64,000 nucleotides of DNA from Streptomyces cyaneogriseus subsp. noncyanogenus (GTDB lineage: Bacteria; Actinomycetota; Actinomycetes; Streptomycetales; Streptomycetaceae), in assembly GCF_000931445.1 (NCBI RefSeq), contig NZ_CP010849.1:7378001-7442000 (forward strand), read 5' to 3'. The translations under genes and the position numbers were made by a program. Within the stretch, counting starts at the first letter, position 1, and every line of letters begins with the position of its first letter. This document shows positions 8,628-17,610 of this stretch, piece by piece. Under the pieces are notes generated by a model. The model worked only from the letters and a program-made list of their open reading frames with translations, was not told the origin of the DNA and searched no databases.

Positions 8628-9896
8628 ATGACGGCACCGATCGACCGCGTCCTCGCCGGACTCGACGGCATCCGCCCGGCGGCCGAGGAGTTCTACCGGG
8701 ACCTGCACGCCCGTCCCGAGCTCGGCGGGAACGAACACCGCACCGCCGGCCGGATCGCGCGGCTGCTGCGGGAGTGGGGCTACGAGGTGACCGAAGGCAT
8801 CGGCGCCACCGGGGTCGTCGGCGTCCTCACCCGCGGCCGGGGGCCGGTCGTACTGCTGCGCGCCGACATGGACGCGCTGCCGGTCCGGGAGGCCACCGGT
8901 CTGCCGTACGCCTCCACCGTCACGGCCACCGGCGCGGACGGCCGGGAGCGGCCGGTCATGCACGCCTGCGGCCACGACATGCACGTCACCTGCCTGCTGG
9001 GGCTGGCCCAGCTCATGGCCTCGGCCCCGGACGCCTGGCGGGGCACCCTGATCGCCCTCTTCCAGCCCTCGGAGGAGAACGGCGACGGCGCCCGGGCCAT
9101 GCTGGACGACGGCCTGGCCCGGCGGGTGCCCCGCCCCGACGTGGCCTTCGCCCAGCATGTGCTGCCCTACCCGGCCGGGTACGTCGGGGTGCGGCCGGGC
9201 TCCTTCCTGTCCGCCGCCGACAGTCTGCGCGTCACCCTGTACGGGCGCGGGGCGCACGGCTCCATGCCCCAGGCGGCGGTGGACCCGGTCGTCATGGCCG
9301 CGATGTGCGTGGTGCGCCTGCAGACGATCGTCTCGCGCGAACTGGCCGCCACCACCCCCGCGGTCCTCACCGTCGGCAGCATCACGGCCGGGACCAGCCC
9401 CAACGTCATTCCCGACACCGCCGTCATCGAGCTGAACGTCCGCACCTACGACGAGGCGACCCGCCGTCAGGTCCTCGACGCGGTCCGCCGCTGCGTGGCC
9501 GCCGAGGCGGCGGCGTCCGGCGCCCCGAAGCCGCCCTCGGTCGAGCACCTGAACGCGTTCCCCCCGACGGTCAACGACCCCGGGGTCGCGGGGCGCCTCG
9601 CCGAGGCGTTCCGCGCCTGGTTCGGGGAGAACGCGCACACCATCGAACTCCAGACCGCGAGCGAGGACTTCAGCGCCATCCCGCAGGCGTTCGGCACACC
9701 CTTCGCCTACTGGGGCATCGGCGGCATCGACCCGGACACCTACCGGGCGGCCGAGGCGCGGGGCACCGTCCGGCAGGACGTGCCCGTCAACCACTCCGCC
9801 GCCTTCGCGCCCGTGATCCAGCCGACGCTGGACACCGGGATCAAGGCGCTCGCCGTCGCCGCCCTGACCTGGCTCGGCGCGGACGGCGGCCCCTGA
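8628..9896 (+). CDS. M20-family metal-dependent amidohydrolase (hippurate/N-acyl amino acid hydrolase type)
   Basis: 422 aa; ATG behind GAGGGAAG. The M20D pattern is clear: FYRDLHARPELGG near the N-terminus, LLRADMDALPVREATGLPYAS, the metal-binding HACGHDMH, PSEENGDGA with the bridging Glu, and AHGSMPQAAVDPV at the start of the dimerisation domain. These enzymes hydrolyse N-acyl amino acids or similar amides in the cytoplasm; the substrate is unknown. A second, only distantly similar M20 gene lies at 32.9-34.1 kb. The transposon begins 84 nt after the stop codon. Confidence 0.9.
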   Translation: MTAPIDRVLAGLDGIRPAAEEFYRDLHARPELGGNEHRTAGRIARLLREWGYEVTEGIGATGVVGVLTRGRGPVVLLRADMDALPVREATGLPYASTVTATGADGRERPVMHACGHDMHVTCLLGLAQLMASAPDAWRGTLIALFQPSEENGDGARAMLDDGLARRVPRPDVAFAQHVLPYPAGYVGVRPGSFLSAADSLRVTLYGRGAHGSMPQAAVDPVVMAAMCVVRLQTIVSRELAATTPAVLTVGSITAGTSPNVIPDTAVIELNVRTYDEATRRQVLDAVRRCVAAEAAASGAPKPPSVEHLNAFPPTVNDPGVAGRLAEAFRAWFGENAHTIELQTASEDFSAIPQAFGTPFAYWGIGGIDPDTYRAAEARGTVRQDVPVNHSAAFAPVIQPTLDTGIKALAVAALTWLGADGGP

Positions 9897-9975
9897 GCCG
9901 CGACGGGCCGGGGCGGACCGGAGCGGACCGGGCGAAGGCCCCCGGTGCCGCTTCCGGCCTCGGCGCGAGGCCCCG

Positions 9976-9980
9976 GGCTA
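9976..9980. repeat. Left target-site duplication of the Tn3-family transposon
   Basis: GGCTA directly abuts the left inverted repeat and is repeated directly after the right one at 16364-16368. Five base pairs is the standard Tn3-family duplication, so this is a single simple insertion with both junctions preserved. Confidence 0.9.
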
Positions 9981-10024
9981 GGCCCTGTTCTCGTATAGCT
10001 ACGGCGAACGGACATGTAGCGCTG
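9981..10024 (+). repeat. Left terminal inverted repeat
   Basis: 44 bp starting GGCCCTGTTC and ending TAGCGCTG. It is the exact reverse complement of 16320-16363. It does not start with the GGGG common to classical Tn3 ends. Confidence 0.95.
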
Positions 10025-10110
10025 TGTGACTGCAGTGGTCGTCGTTTCCCCTCGCCTGGCGCCTCGTTGAGCTGAACGAGTGATCTCGGGCGTGGGGCGA
10101 GGAGTACGGG

Positions 10111-13100
10111 GTGCGGCAGGACTGGGAGCCGGAGGACCTGATCGAGGTCTGGACGCTGCTGGAAGACGACATGAAGCGGGTGCGGAACAAGTCCGGGGCG
10201 ACTCGGCTCGGGTTCGCGCTGCTGCTCAAGTTTTTCGAGGTGGAGGCCCGGTTCCCCGAGTCGGTCCAGGAGGTGCCGACCGCCGCGGTGGAGTACGTGG
10301 CCCAGCAAGTCAAGGTGCCTGCAGAGGCGTGGTCGGACTACGACTGGCAGAGCAAGGCGATCCAGCGGCACCGGGGCGAGATCCGGGCGGCATACGGGTT
10401 CCGGGCGAACACCGAGGAGGACCAGGACCGGCTGGCCGCGTGGTTGGCCACCGAGCTGTGCCCGGTGGAGCTGTCCCGTGACCGGCTCGCGGCGGCCGTG
10501 GTGGCCCGGTGCCGCAACGACCATATCGAGCCGCCGGCGCCCGGGCAGGTGCGGCGGCTGGTGGGCAAGGCGATCAAAGACTTCGAGAAGCGGTTCTGTC
10601 GGAGCACGCTGGACCGGCTCAGTCACACGACCCGATCGCGGCTGGAAGATTTGATTGCGGGTGATGGCACCGACGGCTCAGACGGTGAGGGCGCGGTGGC
10701 TGGGGGCGGGCGATCGCACTTCACCGAGCTGAAGACGGACCCCGGCGCCCCGGGCCTGGAGAGCCTGCTTGCGGAGGTGAACAAGCTGGAGCGGGTGCGG
10801 CGGCTGGACCTGCCCGCGGACCTGTTCGCGGACGTGTCGGAGAAGCTGGTGGACGCCTGGCGGGCCCGTGCCTCGAAGGAGTACCCGGCAAACTGGAGCG
10901 GATGAAGCCGCCGCGGCGGCTGACGCTGCTGGCCACGCTGTGCCATGTCCGGCAGACAGAGATCACCGACTCGCTGGTGGATTTGTTCATCCAGCTCGTA
11001 CTGAAGATCAACACCCGCGCGGAGCGGAAGGTCGAGAAGGAGTTGGGGGCGGAGCTGAAGAAGGTCCGCGGCAAGGAGGCGATGCTGCTGCGGGTCGCGG
11101 AGGCGGCCTTGTCGGAGCCGTCCGGCACGGTGCGGCGGGTGATCTTCCCGGTGGTCGGCGGGGAGAAGACGCTCAAGGCGCTGGCGGCGGAGGCCGCGGC
11201 GAACGAGGCCCGCTACAAGGCCCGGGTCCGCACCGTGCTGCGGTCTTCGTACTCGGCGCACTGGCGGCGGATGCTGTCGCCGCTGCTGAAGGCGCTGGAG
11301 CTGAAGTGCAACAACACCGCCTACCGGCCGGTAATGGACGCGATCGACCTGCTCAAGCGGTACCTGGAGCAGCCGCTGAAGGAGGGCGCCTTCTTCGATG
11401 CCGCCAAAGCGGTGCCGCTGGACGGGGTGGTGCCAGAGCAGTGGCGGGCGGCGGTCGTCGACGACAAGGGCCGCGTCGAGCGCATCCCGTACGAGCTGTG
11501 CGTGCTCGTCAGCTTGCGGGACGCGCTGCGACGGCGGGAGATCTGGGTCGTGGGCGCCAACCGGTGGCGCAATCCGGAAGACGACCTGCCCGCCGACTTC
11601 GAGGACAACCGAGACGTCCACTACGCCGCCCTGGGCCAGCCGCAGGACGCCGGCGAATTCATCACCGCCCTCCAGAGCAAGCTGCGGACGTCGCTGGACC
11701 GCTTTGAGCAGGCCCTGACCGAGGGCACCACGGGCGGGGTGGCGATCGTCAAGAAGCACGGCGAGCCGTGGATCCGGGTGTCCCCGCGCGGCAAGCAGGA
11801 GGAGCCGGAGTCCCTGGTGGCGATCAAGGCGGAGATCGAACGGCGCTGGGGCACGATCGACTTGCTGGACATCCTGAAGTACGCCGAGTTCGACACGGAC
11901 TTCATTGCCGAGTTCACCTCGGTCGCCACCCGCGAGAACCTGTCCAAGGACGTACTGCGGCGCCGGTTGCTGCTGGTGCTGTTCGGGCTGGGCACCAACA
12001 TGGGCATCAAGCGAGTCGCGGTGACCGGCAAGCATCGGCGAGTCCGAGGCGACGCTGCGCCGGGTACGACACCTCTTCGTCAACCGGGCCAACATGCGCG
12101 CCGCGCTGGTGAAGCTGATCAACGCCACCTTCGCCGCCCGCGACGAGATGTGGTGGGGTACCGGCACCGCCTGCGCCTCCGACAGCCGCAAGTTCGGCGC
12201 CTGGTCCTCGAACCTGATGACCGAGTGGCACCAGCGCTACCGGGGCCCCGGCGTGATGATCTACTGGCACGTCGAGCGGAAGTCGGTGTGCATCTACTCC
12301 CAGCTCAAGTCCTGCTCGGCCTCCGAGGTCGCCTCGATGATCGAGGGCGTGCTGCGGCACTGCACCGACATGGAAGTGGACCGGCAGTACACCGACACCC
12401 ACGGCGCGTCCATCGTCGGCTTCGCCTTCGCCCACATGCTCGACTTCAAGCTGATGCCGCGGCTGAAGAACATCGGCTCCGCCCGGCTGTACCGGCCGGC
12501 CGCCGGGGAGGACGACAACTGGCCGAACCTTGCCCCGGTGCTGTCCACCAAGACGATCAACTGGGACCTGATCAGCCAGCAGTACGACCAGATCGTGAAG
12601 TACACCACCGCTCTGCGGCTGGGCACCGCCGAAGCCGAGCAGGTCCTGCGCCGCTTCACCCGCGGCGGGCCCAAGCACCCCACCTACCAGGCGATCGAGG
12701 AACTCGGGCGGGCGGTACGTACGGCATTCGTGTGCGACTACCTCGCCGATGTCGAGCTGCGCCAGGAGATCCACGAGGGCTTGCAGGTCGTGGAGAACTG
12801 GAACAGCGCGAACAAGGACCTCTTCTACGGCAAGGACGGCGACCTGGCAGGTGCGGACAAGGAGTCCCAGGAGGTGTCCATGCTCGCCCTGCACCTGCTC
12901 CAGTCCGCCCTCGTGCACGTCAACACGCTGCTGATGCAGCAGGTCCTCGCCGACCCGAAGTGGGCCGATACGCTCACCGACGCCGACCGGCGGGCCCTGT
13001 CCCTGCTGTTCTGGACGCATGTGAACCCCTACGGCCGGTTCGAGCTGGACATGAACAGCCGCCTGGAGCTGGGCCTGGCCCCCACGGCCAATGCGGTTCC

Positions 13101-13146
13101 CGGCCCGCGCCGCCCCGAGAGCGAGAACGCGACGGCCCCCGCGTGA
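10111..13146 (+). pseudogene. tnpA: Tn3-family transposase TnpA, disrupted by two compensating frameshifts
   Basis: Read across both frame changes, this GTG-started gene encodes about 1,011 residues, full length for Tn3 transposases. Segment one (10111-10905) is the N-terminal DNA-binding region. Near 10893 one base appears missing (ANWSG* instead of an ANLERMKPPRRLTLL-type reading), forcing a -1 change. Segment two runs to about 12035, where one extra base (CATCGGCGAG) shifts +1 back to the original frame. The last segment holds the catalytic triad: Asp codon 12181 (CASDSRKF), Asp codon 12394 (YTDTHG) and Glu codon 12793 (VVENWNSAN). Coding quality is otherwise intact, so the lesions are recent, assembly errors or recoding sites. 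Confidence 0.9.
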
Positions 13147-13149
13147 GCG

Positions 13150-13209
13150 GGCCGGGCGAGTGTGCCGCTCCAGGGAGCAGACGGACGCGTGCCGGGACCG
13201 CGCGAGCAG
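13150..13209 (-). pseudogene. Relic of a tyrosine-recombinase C-terminus
   Basis: Read leftward, these 20 codons give LLARSRHASVCSLERHTRPA, against LLARSRHASVRSLERYARPG in the intact recombinase at 15.0-16.1 kb. The catalytic Tyr is His here. Similarity stops abruptly at both sides: at the transposase stop codon and at the promoter side of murJ. It looks like the stump of an earlier recombinase gene left when the murJ segment entered the transposon. Confidence 0.75.
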
Positions 13210-13258
13210 TGAGGCGCGCGAATTAGGGGCGTGGGATCTTGGGGCATAGGTTGACGGC

Positions 13259-14941
13259 ATGGTGGAGGGGGCGAACTCCGCGGCGCAGACCATGCCGCAG
13301 GAGCAGAAGACTAGGGGGCAGCATGCCGCCCGGCGGAAGAAGGACAAGGGCGGGCTGGCGCGTTCGTCCTTGTTGATGGCTGTCGGCACGGTGGTGTCGC
13401 GGGCGACGGGGCTGATCCGTCAGGTGCTGCAGGCCGCGGCGCTGGGAACGGGCCTGCTGGCCAGCACGTACAACACGGCGAACACGGTGCCGACGAGCCT
13501 GTACACGCTGCTGATCGGCGGCGCGCTCAATGCCGTGCTGGTGCCGCAGCTGGTGCGGGCCCGGACCGCGGACCCCGACGGCGGGCGGGCCTACGAGCAG
13601 CGGCTGGTCACGCTCGTGGTGTGCGTGCTGGGGGTGGGGACGGCGCTGGCGGTGTGGGCGGCACCGCAGATCGTGGGCCTGTACATGCGGGACACCCCGG
13701 ACAGTCACGAGGCGTTCGAGCTGACGGTGACGTTCGCGCGGTTCCTGCTGCCGCAGATCTTCTTCTATGGCCTGTTCAGCATCTACGGGCAGGTGCTGAA
13801 CGCGCGGGAGAAGTTCGGCGCGATGATGTGGACCCCGGTGCTGAACAACGTCGTGCTGGTCGGCATGTTCGGCGCCTATCTGGGGCTGATGACGGTGCCC
13901 GACCGGGTGGAGGACATCACCGCCGCCCAGGTGCAACTGCTGGGGATCGGGACGACCGCGGGCATCGCCGTCCAGGCCCTGGCACTGATCCCGTTCGCCC
14001 GGGCGGCCGGTTTCCGGTTCCGGCCGCGGTTCGACTGGCGGGGCACCGGCCTGGGCAAGAGCGTGCACGCAGCGAAGTGGACGCTGCTGTTCGTCCTGGC
14101 CAACCAGGTCTCCCTGACGGTGGTCACGAACTACGCCAACGCCGCCGACCAAGAGCTGCCGCAGGCCGGCGCAGGCTACTCCGCCTACACCTACGCGCAG
14201 ACCATCTGGATGTTGCCGCAGTCGATCGTGACCGTGTCCCTGGTGACGGCGCTACTGCCGCGCATGAGCCGGGCCGTCGCCGAGGGCCGCATCCCGGACC
14301 TGCGCACGGACCTGTCCCGAGCGCTGCGGATCAGCGGCGTGGTCATCGTGCCCGCCGCCTTCCTCTTCCTCGCCCTGGGCCCGCAGATCTCTTCGCTTCT
14401 GTTCGCCCACGGAGCAGCCGATGCCGCCTCGGCCCGCCCGCTGGGCTACATGCTGCAGGCGTTCGGGCTCGGGCTCATCCCGTTCTCCGCCCAGTACCTG
14501 CTGCTGCGCGGCTTCTACGCCTTCGAGGACACCCGCACTCCGTTCTTCATGGCAGCGTGGATCGCGGGCGTGAACATCGCCCTGGCCACCGCGTGTCATT
14601 TGCTCCTGCCCGCCCGCTGGGCGGTGGTCGGCATGGCCGGGGCCTACACCCTCTCCTATGTGGCCGGTCTCGCACTCACCGCCTACCTGCTGCGCAAAAA
14701 GGTGGGGGGCCGGATCGACGACGGAGGTCTGCGCCGCACCTACCTGAAGCTGCTGTGCGCCGCGTGCCCGGCTGCTGGGCTGGGCTGGGCCGCAGCGCGT
14801 GCGTGCGCTGGCCTGGGAGATGGAACGTGGCCTACTGCTGTCGCCTTGGCTGCCGGAGCGCTCGCGACAGCCCTGGCGTATCTCCTTCTTGCGCGACTGC
14901 TGAAAGTCAACGAGCTCCGTCGCCTGCCCGGGATGCGATGA
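13259..14941 (+). CDS. murJ: MurJ/MviN-type lipid II flippase carried by the transposon
   Basis: 560 aa polytopic membrane protein of the MOP superfamily. MurJ moves undecaprenyl-linked peptidoglycan precursor across the cytoplasmic membrane. Signature features are SLLMAVGTVVSRATGLIRQ at the first helix (with the two arginines important in MurJ), NTVPTSLYTLLIGGALNAVLVPQ and LLLRGFYAFEDTRTPF. The actinobacterial form has SLY where E. coli has an Arg. The basic N-terminal tail of about 35 residues is cytoplasmic. No C-terminal pseudokinase domain is present, unlike the large chromosomal MviN of many actinobacteria. As cargo of a Tn3 element it is presumably a second copy. Confidence 0.9.
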   Translation: MVEGANSAAQTMPQEQKTRGQHAARRKKDKGGLARSSLLMAVGTVVSRATGLIRQVLQAAALGTGLLASTYNTANTVPTSLYTLLIGGALNAVLVPQLVRARTADPDGGRAYEQRLVTLVVCVLGVGTALAVWAAPQIVGLYMRDTPDSHEAFELTVTFARFLLPQIFFYGLFSIYGQVLNAREKFGAMMWTPVLNNVVLVGMFGAYLGLMTVPDRVEDITAAQVQLLGIGTTAGIAVQALALIPFARAAGFRFRPRFDWRGTGLGKSVHAAKWTLLFVLANQVSLTVVTNYANAADQELPQAGAGYSAYTYAQTIWMLPQSIVTVSLVTALLPRMSRAVAEGRIPDLRTDLSRALRISGVVIVPAAFLFLALGPQISSLLFAHGAADAASARPLGYMLQAFGLGLIPFSAQYLLLRGFYAFEDTRTPFFMAAWIAGVNIALATACHLLLPARWAVVGMAGAYTLSYVAGLALTAYLLRKKVGGRIDDGGLRRTYLKLLCAACPAAGLGWAAARACAGLGDGTWPTAVALAAGALATALAYLLLARLLKVNELRRLPGMR

Positions 14942-15002
14942 GTCCAGGCAAACGATGGATGGGGGCAGGTAAGAACGCCGACACCAGCCGCCAACATGGG
15001 TG

Positions 15003-16070
15003 TCACGTCCGGCGACGCGCGGCGTGGTCGCGCTCGGCGACATGCCGGGCGACCGCGTCGACGCCGGGGCGGGCGTACCGCTCCAGGGAGCGGACGGAGG
15101 CGTGGCGAGAGCGGGCCAGCAGCATCGGGGTGGACGTACCGTCCTCGGCGTCGTGTGTGAGGGCGCTGTGGCGGAGCCGGTGAAGCGTCCAGCCGTCCAG
15201 GTCCTCGATGTCGTCGGGTGAGGCCAGCGGGTTGGCCAGCAGCCGGGTGTTCTCCTCGAAGATTTCCTCGGCCCGGCGGTAGGAGAGCCGGGCCCGGCCG
15301 GTTTCCTCGCATACGTCGAGTGTCGGCGTTCCGGCGGGGGCCTTGCGGCCGGTGAGAAACAGTGGCCCGCGGGCGCGGTGGGCGATGAGGCGGGGCAGGA
15401 GCTGGGCGGTGCCAGACTGCCAGTGGATCCACTCGACCGCCCCGCCCTTGGCGGTGATCTTGCCGCGCTTGTCCTGCGGGTACAGGTCTTCCAGGTTCAG
15501 ACACAGCACCTCGTCGGCTCGTGCGGCGGACTCGTAGAGCATCTTCCAGAACGTCTTCTCCCGCAGGGCGACGTCCAGCCGCCACAGGGCGGCGATCTGG
15601 TTCTCCGCGAGGGCCTTGGTGCGGTCGGGCGGTGCCGGCCGCCGCTCGATGCCGATCGTCGGGTCGCTGACGATCCAGCCCTGGCGCTGCCACCATCCGA
15701 TCGCCTTGCGGGCGATGGACAGTTCCCGGTTGACGGTGTCGGCGTCCATTTCATCCGCCCGCGCCGCCGCCAGCTCGGCGAGAGTCTCCGGCAGGGCCGG
15801 GTCGTCGATCGCGGTGACGGGGAAGACGGGCGGCTTCGCGCCCCGGCGGGCGGGTCCGGTCGGCGCCGGTTCGCCGGCGAGCATCCACCCCCACGTCGTC
15901 AGCGAGATCCGGTAGATCCGCGCGGAGGACTTCGCGATGCCCGCGCCGGTGAGGTACCGCTCGACCGCCGCGGCGTACGACGAGGGCGGGGCGGACAGGG
16001 GCACCACCCGGGCGCGCGGCACATGCAACGAGCCCCCGTTCCCGAGTTCGGTCACCGGTTCGATCGTCAC
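15003..16070 (-). CDS. Tyrosine recombinase (TnpI-type cointegrate resolvase)
   Basis: 355 aa from GTG 16070, behind a GGAAGGGCGGGACGG ribosome region; the frame is open to 16217, but that extension covers the recombinase-site repeats. The protein has an N-terminal core-binding domain (YAAAVERYLTGAGIAKSSARIYR) and a catalytic domain with the full set: Arg184 (ESAARADEV), Lys208 (ITAKGG), His297 and Arg300 (LHRLRHSALTH), His323 (SRHASVRS) and Tyr332 (LERYARP). The likely role is resolving the cointegrates made during replicative Tn3 transposition at the site just upstream. It is convergent with murJ and 61 nt from it. Confidence 0.88.
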   Translation of the reverse strand: MTIEPVTELGNGGSLHVPRARVVPLSAPPSSYAAAVERYLTGAGIAKSSARIYRISLTTWGWMLAGEPAPTGPARRGAKPPVFPVTAIDDPALPETLAELAAARADEMDADTVNRELSIARKAIGWWQRQGWIVSDPTIGIERRPAPPDRTKALAENQIAALWRLDVALREKTFWKMLYESAARADEVLCLNLEDLYPQDKRGKITAKGGAVEWIHWQSGTAQLLPRLIAHRARGPLFLTGRKAPAGTPTLDVCEETGRARLSYRRAEEIFEENTRLLANPLASPDDIEDLDGWTLHRLRHSALTHDAEDGTSTPMLLARSRHASVRSLERYARPGVDAVARHVAERDHAARRRT

Positions 16071-16091
16071 GTCCGTCCCGCCCTTCCGGCA

Positions 16092-16206
16092 CTGCCGCAG
16101 TAAATGCGTACACCTCGCCTGCGGCGGCCGGAGAGTCCGCCGCAGGTCGCGAAGATCACGATAGGGGCCTGCCGCAGTAAATCCGGCATTTACTGCGGCA
16201 GACCCC
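16092..16206. repeat. Candidate internal resolution site (recombinase binding repeats)
   Basis: The promoter region of the recombinase holds three copies of CTGCCGCAGTAAAT: one direct (16092-16105) and two as a perfect inverted pair (16169-16182 and 16188-16201) around the 5-bp centre CCGGC. With one mismatch the inverted arms extend to 19 bp (16164-16182/16188-16206). A further 10-bp inverted pair, CCTGCGGCGG/CCGCCGCAGG, lies at 16118-16127/16137-16146. A core inverted site plus accessory motif next to the recombinase gene is the architecture of the Tn4430 resolution site. Confidence 0.78.
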
Positions 16207-16319
16207 TGACGAGCCATCCGGCGACGGAAGTCCGATAAGCCGACCCCGAAATGGAGCCACCACTACCGCTATCCGCTGTACCCCTGGCCCTCACGAAGAA
16301 CGCAGCCCCGAGCGTTACG

Positions 16320-16363
16320 CAGCGCTACATGTCCGTTCGCCGTAGCTATACGAGAACAGGGCC
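16320..16363 (-). repeat. Right terminal inverted repeat
   Basis: 44 bp, starting CAGCGCTACA and ending ACAGGGCC; exact reverse complement of 9981-10024. The interval 16207-16319 between the resolution site and this end shows no gene. Confidence 0.95.
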
Positions 16364-16368
16364 GGCTA
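16364..16368. repeat. Right target-site duplication
   Basis: GGCTA, identical to 9976-9980. Its last three bases are the stop codon (TAG on the minus strand) of the truncated MFS gene, so the transposon landed exactly at the end of that gene without changing its protein. Confidence 0.9.
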
Positions 16369-17610
16369 CGGCGACACCTCCTCCAGCCGCCGCCCCGCCG
16401 TCTCCTCCGCGCCGAGGCCCGCGACCACGGCACCGGCGAGCGAGACGACGGCCAGCGTCAGGAAGACCGTCTCCATGCTGCCGCCGGCGTAGACCGCGCC
16501 GACGACGATCGGGCCGAGGACGACCCCCGCCCGGTTGAGCGCGCCGCCGACGCTGCTGCCCAGGGCCCGCATCCGGGTCGGGAACAGCTCGGGCGTGTAC
16601 AGGTACAGGCAGATGTTGGAGCCGAAGAAGAACACGGCGGCGAGCGAGGTCCACACCAGGACCTGGAGGGCGGTGCCGGCTCCGAGGAGGGTCAGGACGA
16701 GCAGGACGGCGGCCGAGCCGCCGAGGCAGCCGGTGATCACACGGCGGCGCCCGGCGCGGTCGACGGTGAGGGCGGCGACCAGGCAGCCGGCGAGTCCCGC
16801 GCAGGACGTGACCGTGGAGTACAGCAGCGCGTCGGTCAGGGTGAGCCCGTAACGGTTCTGGTAGATGGTCGGCAGCCAGGACGTGATGCCGTAGTTGACG
16901 AAGTACCCGGTGAACCACAGCGCGCCGACGACCAGGGTGCGGCGCCGGTAGCGGCCGGTGAACAGACCGCGCAGCCCGGAGGCCGAGGAGGCGGCCGGGG
17001 TCCCGGCCGGCGCGGTGGCGGGAACCGGGGAGACCGGGGGAAGCGGTGGGCCCGGGGGGACCGGTAGGAGTGGGGGGACCGGGGGGACCGGGGGAAGAGG
17101 TGAGCCGGTCGCCCGTTCGACGGCGGTCTCGATCCGTGTCATCACGGCGGCGGCCTCCCCGTACCGGCCGCGGTCCGCGAGCCAGCGGGGCGATTCGGGC
17201 ACCACCGGGTGGACGACCACGGCGAGGACGCCGGGCACGGCGGCCAGCGCGTACATCCACCGCCAGCCGAGGACCGGCACCAGCCAGGCGGCGGCCAGGG
17301 CGCCCACGGTCAGACCGGCCGGGAAGACCAGCTCGTACAGGAGCACGAAGCGGCCCCGTTTGTGGCTGCGGGTGATCTCGGCGATGAAGGTGGCGGCGAC
17401 CGGCACCTCTCCGCCGATGGCCAGGCCCTGCACGAACCGCAGCGCCATGAAGACCTCCGGCGAGGGCGCGAAGGCGAGGGCCAGGTTGGCGATGCTGGAG
17501 ACGGCCACGCACAGGGCGATGACCCGGACGCGCCCGACGCGGTCGGCGACGCGTCCCGAGAGCAGGGCGCCGACCAGCATGCCGACCGAGCCGACGGTCA
17601 GCAGCCCTAC
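16366..17610 (-). pseudogene. MFS transporter, 5'-truncated (AAHS/sugar-porter-like)
   Basis: Recognisable transporter sequence begins at about 17610 with GLLTVGSVGMLVGALLSGRVADRVGR, the second helix and the loop signature. It continues through ALRFVQGLAIGGEVPVAATF and PESPRWLADRGRYGEA to a normal C-terminus. The first helix and start codon are missing: upstream codons are antisense to the Rieske fragment and non-homologous. The family imports organic or aromatic acids, which fits an adjacent Rieske oxygenase. The central loop has a proline-rich expansion (PLPPVPPVPPLLPVPPGPP) encoded by a G-run minisatellite. Probably non-functional. Confidence 0.78.

Larger units (their letters stand above)
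9981..16363 (+). mobile_element. Tn3-family transposon, 6,383 bp, with MurJ cargo and tyrosine recombinase
   Basis: The element is bounded by 44-bp perfect inverted repeats and a GGCTA duplication. Order: frameshifted Tn3 transposase (+), relic of a recombinase C-terminus (-), MurJ-type flippase (+), intact tyrosine recombinase (-), repeat-rich resolution-site candidate, right end. A tyrosine recombinase in place of the usual serine resolvase puts it with the TnpI-type branch exemplified by Tn4430. As assembled the transposase is broken, so the copy could move only with help supplied in trans or by programmed frameshifting. The repeats are still identical, which argues for recent insertion. 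Confidence 0.95.

Noticed and set aside
5331..9896. Secondary-metabolite cluster around the SARP regulator
   Set aside because: No synthase, tailoring or resistance gene of such a cluster lies beside it; neighbours are single hydrolases.
12007..13389. A 460-codon minus-strand frame over the transposase 3' end
   Set aside because: Only the 20-codon recombinase relic at 13150-13209 resembles a protein; the rest is antisense to tnpA.
16071..16217. N-terminal extension of the transposon recombinase to an upstream ATG
   Set aside because: The extension lies over the recombinase-site repeats, while GTG 16070 has a ribosome site and family-like N-terminus.
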